DNA from: an uncultured Ignavibacteriota bacterium
Lineage (GTDB): Bacteria; Bacteroidota; Ignavibacteria; Tepidaquicellales; Tepidaquicellaceae
DNA length: 19,123 nucleotides
Direction: 5' to 3'
Assembly: GCA_903901375.1 (NCBI GenBank)
Contig: CAIUQV010000565.1
Span: 1-19,123, forward strand
Shown here: in pieces, positions 15,759 to 19,123 of the stretch
How positions within the stretch are numbered: the stretch's first letter is position 1
Layout of the letters: each line of letters opens with the position of its first letter
Translations under genes and position numbers: made by a program
The notes under the pieces: model-generated
What the model was told of the DNA's origin: nothing
Seen by the model: the letters and a program-made list of their open reading frames with translations, nothing else
Databases searched by the model: none

Positions 15759-17087
15759 TTAAAACCGCACAGAATTTTCATCAAGCATAGTTACAACCTG
15801 ATTCGTATATTTGTAAAGCTTCACTAAAGTCTGAGTAGAAATTTCAGAACTCTGGGGTGTAATGACTACAAAATTGGTAGTTGAATTATTCTGATTATTA
15901 TCTACCCACGTTCCTGTATTTGCATAGACGCATTTCTCATTTGCATAATTCTGATACGCAGTAATTTTAGCTGCATGAGTATGTCCAAAAACAACAAGTC
16001 TTTTGTCTGATGACGGGTTCATAAAGTACTGCAGAGAGGACTGATAATCAATAAACGTGTTTGAATTAGCTGAATCTATTGCAGTAGCGACCGGAATATG
16101 AACAGACACATTATTACGGGTTTGTCTTGCTTCCCAGGTATCCTGAATTCCGTTAAAGAAATTCACGTTGATAACTCCGCCGGGTGAAAGCTGATAAGGA
16201 ACAAGGTCTTTAATTTTATACGCACCTGTAAATCCGTTAATGTTGGTAACAATAATATTTTCGTCGAATCTGTTTGATATTGGAAAAAGATGCAGTGTAA
16301 CAAACCATGTTTTCCAGTAGTTAAACAATAACCTCTGAGACTCACCTCCCGATGTGTTTGGAAATACCACAGGGGTACTGTCAACTGGTGCGGGACTTCC
16401 CTGCACTGCAGAAAGAGCTGCTATTCTTGTGAAAAAATACCCCGGTGGCAGAATAGTTCCGGGTGCAATACTCTGATTGGAAACGGGGTCAGGAGAAGCA
16501 ATAAAATTATACCGGTTGCCGTGTTCGATTATTATTTTAGGAAGACCGACCGGAGAATACGAACCAACACCCAAAGCATCTCTTCCCTGGTTTACTCCCG
16601 GAAGAACGCCATCTATACTTGCTGCAACAATTCCTAAATCGTGATTACCCGGAAGATAAGTAACTTTTATGAGCCCGTCCTGAATAATGCTGTTCAATGC
16701 GGCAAAAACACCGCTGTTTGCGGCAGCAAGACTGCTGACAAAAGCAGCCTGAGTATTTCCGCCATAAGTATTGGTTGTAGCAGGGACATACCACTCATCT
16801 ACCAGGTCACCTGCAATGACAAGTTCGCTGACATTTGGAGAGACTCGTATTTTTTTAATTAAATTTTCAAGTGCAGGAAGATTATTTTTGCACTGAGCAT
16901 AGACCGGGTCAGAGCCAAGATGCATATCGCTCATTACAACAATCATATTTCTTTTAAGACTACCATTACTAAAGGGGTTTATTCCAGAATCTGTGGAACT
17001 TACCGGGTCAGAATTATTACAGGCAGTAAACGTAAAAAAGAACAGGAACAGAAAAACGACATCGGAAAATTTCAGTAAAGATTTCAT
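15759..17087 (-). CDS. Calcineurin-like metallophosphoesterase lipoprotein (second of tandem pair)
   Basis: The 442-residue protein starts with a lipoprotein signal peptide: MKSLLKF, a Phe-rich core, and lipobox TFTAC with Cys23 as the predicted lipid-attached residue, followed by a low-complexity linker. Metallophosphoesterase motifs follow in order: SDMHLG (Asp54, His56), GDLVDEW (93-99), PGNHD (146-150), EHGNRYN (188-194) and FGHTHA (367-372). The GDxxDEW and EHGxRYN features resemble the LpxH-like (COG2908) branch, but the long insert between EHG and GHTH (about 195-365) is not part of typical LpxH and is unexplained. It should be an envelope-anchored hydrolase using two metal ions; the substrate is unknown. 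It lies 94 bp downstream of its paralogue, and the gap holds a conserved leader element. No Shine-Dalgarno precedes the ATG. Confidence 0.9.
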   Translation of the reverse strand: MKSLLKFSDVVFLFLFFFTFTACNNSDPVSSTDSGINPFSNGSLKRNMIVVMSDMHLGSDPVYAQCKNNLPALENLIKKIRVSPNVSELVIAGDLVDEWYVPATTNTYGGNTQAAFVSSLAAANSGVFAALNSIIQDGLIKVTYLPGNHDLGIVAASIDGVLPGVNQGRDALGVGSYSPVGLPKIIIEHGNRYNFIASPDPVSNQSIAPGTILPPGYFFTRIAALSAVQGSPAPVDSTPVVFPNTSGGESQRLLFNYWKTWFVTLHLFPISNRFDENIIVTNINGFTGAYKIKDLVPYQLSPGGVINVNFFNGIQDTWEARQTRNNVSVHIPVATAIDSANSNTFIDYQSSLQYFMNPSSDKRLVVFGHTHAAKITAYQNYANEKCVYANTGTWVDNNQNNSTTNFVVITPQSSEISTQTLVKLYKYTNQVVTMLDENSVRF

Positions 17088-17108
17088 ATATAATAAATAA
17101 TTTAATTA

Positions 17109-17167
17109 CCTACTCATAAGGCTTTTCGGAAACGCCCCGTTTATTTGAAATGGTTTCCGGTATCCAT
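17109..17167 (-). promoter_or_regulatory. Conserved leader element, copy B (in front of the second phosphoesterase gene)
   Basis: This 59-nt segment nearly repeats 18531-18588, with three substitutions and one indel. It begins 14 nt after the stop of the upstream paralogue and ends 21 nt before the ATG at 17087. In the gene sense it reads ATGGATACCGG-AAACC ... GGGGCGTTTCCGAAAAGCC-TTATGAGTAGG. CGGAAAC can pair with GTTTCCG over 7 bp. Its function is unknown; I could not match it to a known riboswitch. It could be a structured RNA or a promoter/operator. Confidence 0.7.
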
Positions 17168-17181
17168 TTAAGATATTAATT

Positions 17182-18510
17182 TTAAAAGCGTAAAGAGTTT
17201 TCATCCATTTTGGTAACTACTTCATTCTCAAAATTATAAAGTTTAACCAGTGTCTGAGAAGAAGGAGTTGTACTTTGAGGAGTGATGACGACAAAGTGCA
17301 TAGTGGTACGATTCGGATTTTTATCAATCCAGGTACCTGAATTTGCGTAAATGCATTTTTTATTATCATAGCTTTGGCTTACAGTAATCATAGGAGTGTG
17401 AGTATGGCCAAAAACAACAAGTCTTTTATCAGAGTTTGGGTTCATAAAGTACTGCTGAATGGACTGATAATCTATTTCAGGGCTTGAATTTACAGAGTCA
17501 ATTGCACGCCTCACAGGAATGTGAACAGGCACACTATTATTAGTTTGCCTTAAATCCCAGTTGTCCTGTACACCATTGTAAAGATTGACGTTAATTAAAC
17601 CTCCCGGAGTTGTCTGATACGGGAGAAGGTCGTTAACTTTATACGTTCCTGTAAATCCGTTTACATTAGTAACAAAAATATTCTCGCTGAACCTGTTACT
17701 AATTGGAAATGAATGGATTGTGAAATACCATTCTTTCCAATAACGATATAGAATATCCTGAGAATTGCCTCCTGAAATATTCGGCGTTACAACCGGAGCT
17801 GTATCTCCCGGTGCCGGATTTCCCTGTATTAAAGCGAGAGCAGCTAATCTTGTGAAAAAATAGCCCGGAGGAAGAATACTACCGGGAGCTACATTCTGGT
17901 TTGAATAAGGATCCGGAGCACAGAAAAAATTATAACGGTGTCCGTGTTCTATTGCAATCTGTGGAAAACCGACAGGAGAATAAGTACCTAAACCAAGAAC
18001 AGCGTCACGAGCCTGTCTTATTCCAGGCAAGATACTTTCAATACTTGCAGCAGTAACTGAAATATCGTGATTGCCCGGAACATAAGTGACTAAAATGTAT
18101 CCATCACGGATTACATTATTGAGAGCAACAAATACAGCGCTGTTAGCAGCGGCGACACGGCCTGCAAAGCCAGCCTGGTCTGACCCCTGATAAGTATTTA
18201 CTGTAGCAGGTACAAACCATTCATCGATTAAATCACCGGCGATGACGAGTTCTCTGACATTTGGAGAAACTCTAATCTGATCGATAAGTTTTGCAAGATG
18301 AGGAACATTATTTTTGCACTCAGCATAAGTAAGGTCTGCACCCATATGCATATCACTCATAATAACAATCATATTCCTTTCAAGCCCTCCATTGCTAAAC
18401 GGATTAATACCCGCATCGTTGCTAACCGGATTAGAATTATTGCAGGCAGGAAGTGCGGAAAAAAGGAACAGAACAAAAATTAAGTTTGTAAATCTCAAAA
18501 ATGTTTTCAT
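17182..18510 (-). CDS. Calcineurin-like metallophosphoesterase lipoprotein (first of tandem pair)
   Basis: This is a 442-residue paralogue of the following gene, the same length and roughly two-thirds identical by eye along its whole length. It has the same plan: a lipoprotein signal peptide with lipobox LPAC (Cys23), SDMHMG (Asp53, His55), GDLIDEW (92-98), PGNHD (145-149), EHGHRYN (188-194) and FGHTHT near 367. All metal-ligand motifs are intact in both copies, so both are probably active and the duplication is not a decaying copy. The protein should be tethered to the envelope and hydrolyse a phosphate ester or pyrophosphate; the LpxH-like motifs are suggestive only. It is first in transcription order. 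The ATG at 18510 has no clear ribosome binding site and lies 20 nt after leader element copy A. Confidence 0.9.
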   Translation of the reverse strand: MKTFLRFTNLIFVLFLFSALPACNNSNPVSNDAGINPFSNGGLERNMIVIMSDMHMGADLTYAECKNNVPHLAKLIDQIRVSPNVRELVIAGDLIDEWFVPATVNTYQGSDQAGFAGRVAAANSAVFVALNNVIRDGYILVTYVPGNHDISVTAASIESILPGIRQARDAVLGLGTYSPVGFPQIAIEHGHRYNFFCAPDPYSNQNVAPGSILPPGYFFTRLAALALIQGNPAPGDTAPVVTPNISGGNSQDILYRYWKEWYFTIHSFPISNRFSENIFVTNVNGFTGTYKVNDLLPYQTTPGGLINVNLYNGVQDNWDLRQTNNSVPVHIPVRRAIDSVNSSPEIDYQSIQQYFMNPNSDKRLVVFGHTHTPMITVSQSYDNKKCIYANSGTWIDKNPNRTTMHFVVITPQSTTPSSQTLVKLYNFENEVVTKMDENSLRF

Positions 18511-18530
18511 AACAATCTTTTAATTTATTC

Positions 18531-18588
18531 CCTACTCATAAGGCTTTTCGGAACCGCCCCGTAATTTGAAATGGTTACCGGTATCCAT
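18531..18588 (-). promoter_or_regulatory. Conserved leader element, copy A (in front of the first phosphoesterase gene)
   Basis: This 58-nt segment is the partner of 17109-17167 and ends 20 nt before the ATG at 18510. In the gene sense it starts with a near-palindrome, ATGG-A-TACC-GGTA-A-CCAT, and ends with GGTTCCGAAAAGCC then TTATGAGTAGG. AACC can pair with GGTT and CGG with CCG, leaving one bulged U, so the main stem seen in copy B survives the substitutions. Role unknown. Confidence 0.7.
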
Positions 18589-18708
18589 ATTAAAAATTAT
18601 GACAATAAAATAAATGGTCAGACGAGAACACAACAGATTAAGAATGACACAAACCCATAAAACAGACTGAACATTTACTAAGTATATATCATAAAATTAA
18701 CCATTTAA

Positions 18709-18725
18709 TGTCAAGTTCCGTGCCA
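18709..18725 (-). promoter_or_regulatory. Possible sigma-54 type promoter (or -35 hexamer) for the phosphoesterase pair
   Basis: On the minus strand the sequence is TGGCAC-GGAAC-TTGAC, which fits the sigma-54 pattern TGGCAC-N5-TTGCW in the -24 GG and in spacing, but has A instead of C in the -12 GC. Transcription would start near 18699, giving a leader of about 190 nt that includes element copy A. The same place contains a perfect TTGACA (18709-18714), with TATGAT 15 nt downstream, so a sigma-70 type promoter with a short spacer is an alternative. Confidence 0.35.
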
Positions 18726-18775
18726 AACAAAAACTGCATTTAAAGCCTTTAAACCAAATATGGCAATGAATATTT

Positions 18776-18808
18776 TCTCATTTTGAGACTAATTTTCTAA
18801 TTTTGAGA
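18776..18808. promoter_or_regulatory. Two tandem operator-like inverted repeats, 20 bp apart
   Basis: Site 1 (18776-18788) is TCTCA-TTT-TGAGA, a perfect inverted repeat. Site 2 (18796-18808) is TCTAA-TTT-TGAGA with one mismatch. The sites repeat at exactly 20 bp, about two helical turns, and lie roughly 75-110 bp upstream of the predicted start of transcription on the minus strand. That position suits an activator or enhancer-binding protein. The binding protein is unknown. Confidence 0.5.
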
Positions 18809-18976
18809 CAGCATTTAATCCCGTGAGGTTATAGATTAATTATATACACTTTGGAATATTAGGATATCTGGTTGCTGTCATTATACTGTAGATGGAAATT
18901 AATTAAACATAATTTCTTTAGCGTGAAAAAACTGCTTGTATATATTGTTCTTATCTATCTTTATTCACATCCGCTT

Positions 18977-19123
18977 TCATTTTACCATTGCCATTTTCTT
19001 TACTGCAATACTTTTTCCTTCTACAATGAGAGAATAAAAATATATTCCGCTGGATAGTTTTGAGCCGTCGAATGTTTTCTCATACAAACCGGGTTTTAAT
19101 GTTTCGTTTACGAGTGTTTGCAC
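18977..19123 (-). CDS. C-terminal end of a T9SS-sorted (type A) protein, cut by window edge
   Basis: On the minus strand, the frame from the right edge to a TGA at 18977 encodes the last 48 residues of a protein. It reads VQTLVNETLKPGLYEKTF, then DGSKLSSGIYFYSLIVEG, and ends with basic KKMAMVK. This is the final part of a type IX secretion type A sorting domain, the region recognised by the T9SS machinery and removed after secretion. The rest of the protein, and so its function, lies outside the window. It shows that a second T9SS cargo is encoded close by, in the same direction as the phosphoesterase pair. Confidence 0.85.
   Translation of the reverse strand: MQTLVNETLKPGLYEKTFDGSKLSSGIYFYSLIVEGKSIAVKKMAMVK

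Larger units (their letters stand above)
18589..18976. other. Gene-free region upstream of the phosphoesterase pair
   Basis: I see no gene in these 388 bp. They are AT-rich and hold the putative promoter at 18709-18725 and two operator-like sites at 18776-18808, both listed separately. Positions 18810-18976 show no clear feature, and no hairpin terminator follows the partial T9SS protein gene that ends at 18977. A short plus-strand frame across 18872-19057 is not believed, because it overlaps that gene on the opposite strand. Confidence 0.6.

Noticed and set aside
17109..17167. Leader element as a c-di-GMP-I (GEMM) riboswitch, because of AAACC ... GG ... AAAGCC
   Set aside because: The order of short blocks is similar, but GEMM's GCAAACC and CGCAAAGCC strings and the second receptor hairpin are missing, and an extra segment separates GGGGCG from AAAAGCC.
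18872..19057. Short plus-strand reading frame of 61 codons
   Set aside because: It overlaps, on the opposite strand, the convincing T9SS sorting-domain end of the gene at 18977-19123 and has no family resemblance or ribosome binding site.
1..19123. CRISPR arrays, tRNA or rRNA genes, transposases or prophage genes
   Set aside because: No regular repeat-spacer array, cloverleaf, rRNA segment, transposase or integrase sequence was seen on either strand.

Overview
The window suggests a low-GC member of the Ignavibacteria / Bacteroidota-Chlorobiota lineage. Two proteins end in type IX secretion (T9SS) type A sorting domains of the Ignavibacteria style (the YPNPFNP box in one). A bacillithiol-synthesis gene (bshC) is present. 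Most genes lack a clear Shine-Dalgarno sequence. This lineage assignment is inferred from protein families, not from a marker gene.

Left part (1-6449, minus strand): four genes read as one operon, in the order bshC, a GT9 glycosyltransferase, an RlmI-type rRNA methyltransferase, and an M16 zinc peptidase that runs off the left edge. Both internal junctions are 4-bp stop/start overlaps and the last gap is 12 bp. Facing away from it is a secreted beta-helix protein with a T9SS sorting domain (6599-8125), followed by a clear intrinsic terminator.

Middle (8302-10654, plus): a compact two-gene unit with a 1-bp gap. It holds an unrecognised protein and a cytoplasmic trypsin-like protease that carries a zinc ribbon instead of a PDZ domain. 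By eye, both proteins share a YbjN / type III chaperone-like domain. Then, after a gap holding degenerate repeat-like sequence, comes a probable operon (10932-15680): fabD, a cysteine-cluster protein, three consecutive short-chain dehydrogenases (one a good FabG) and a TerC-family membrane protein. No acyl carrier protein or FabF gene is present.

Right part (15759-19123, minus): a convergent hairpin terminator separates the fab operon from two tandem paralogous lipoproteins of the calcineurin-like phosphoesterase superfamily. Each is preceded by the same 58-59 nt element, which differs at only four positions and sits 20-21 nt before the start codon. This is the strongest candidate here for an undescribed regulatory element. 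Upstream of the pair lie a possible sigma-54-type (or TTGACA-type) promoter and two operator-like sites exactly 20 bp apart. The right edge carries the last 48 residues of another T9SS-sorted protein.
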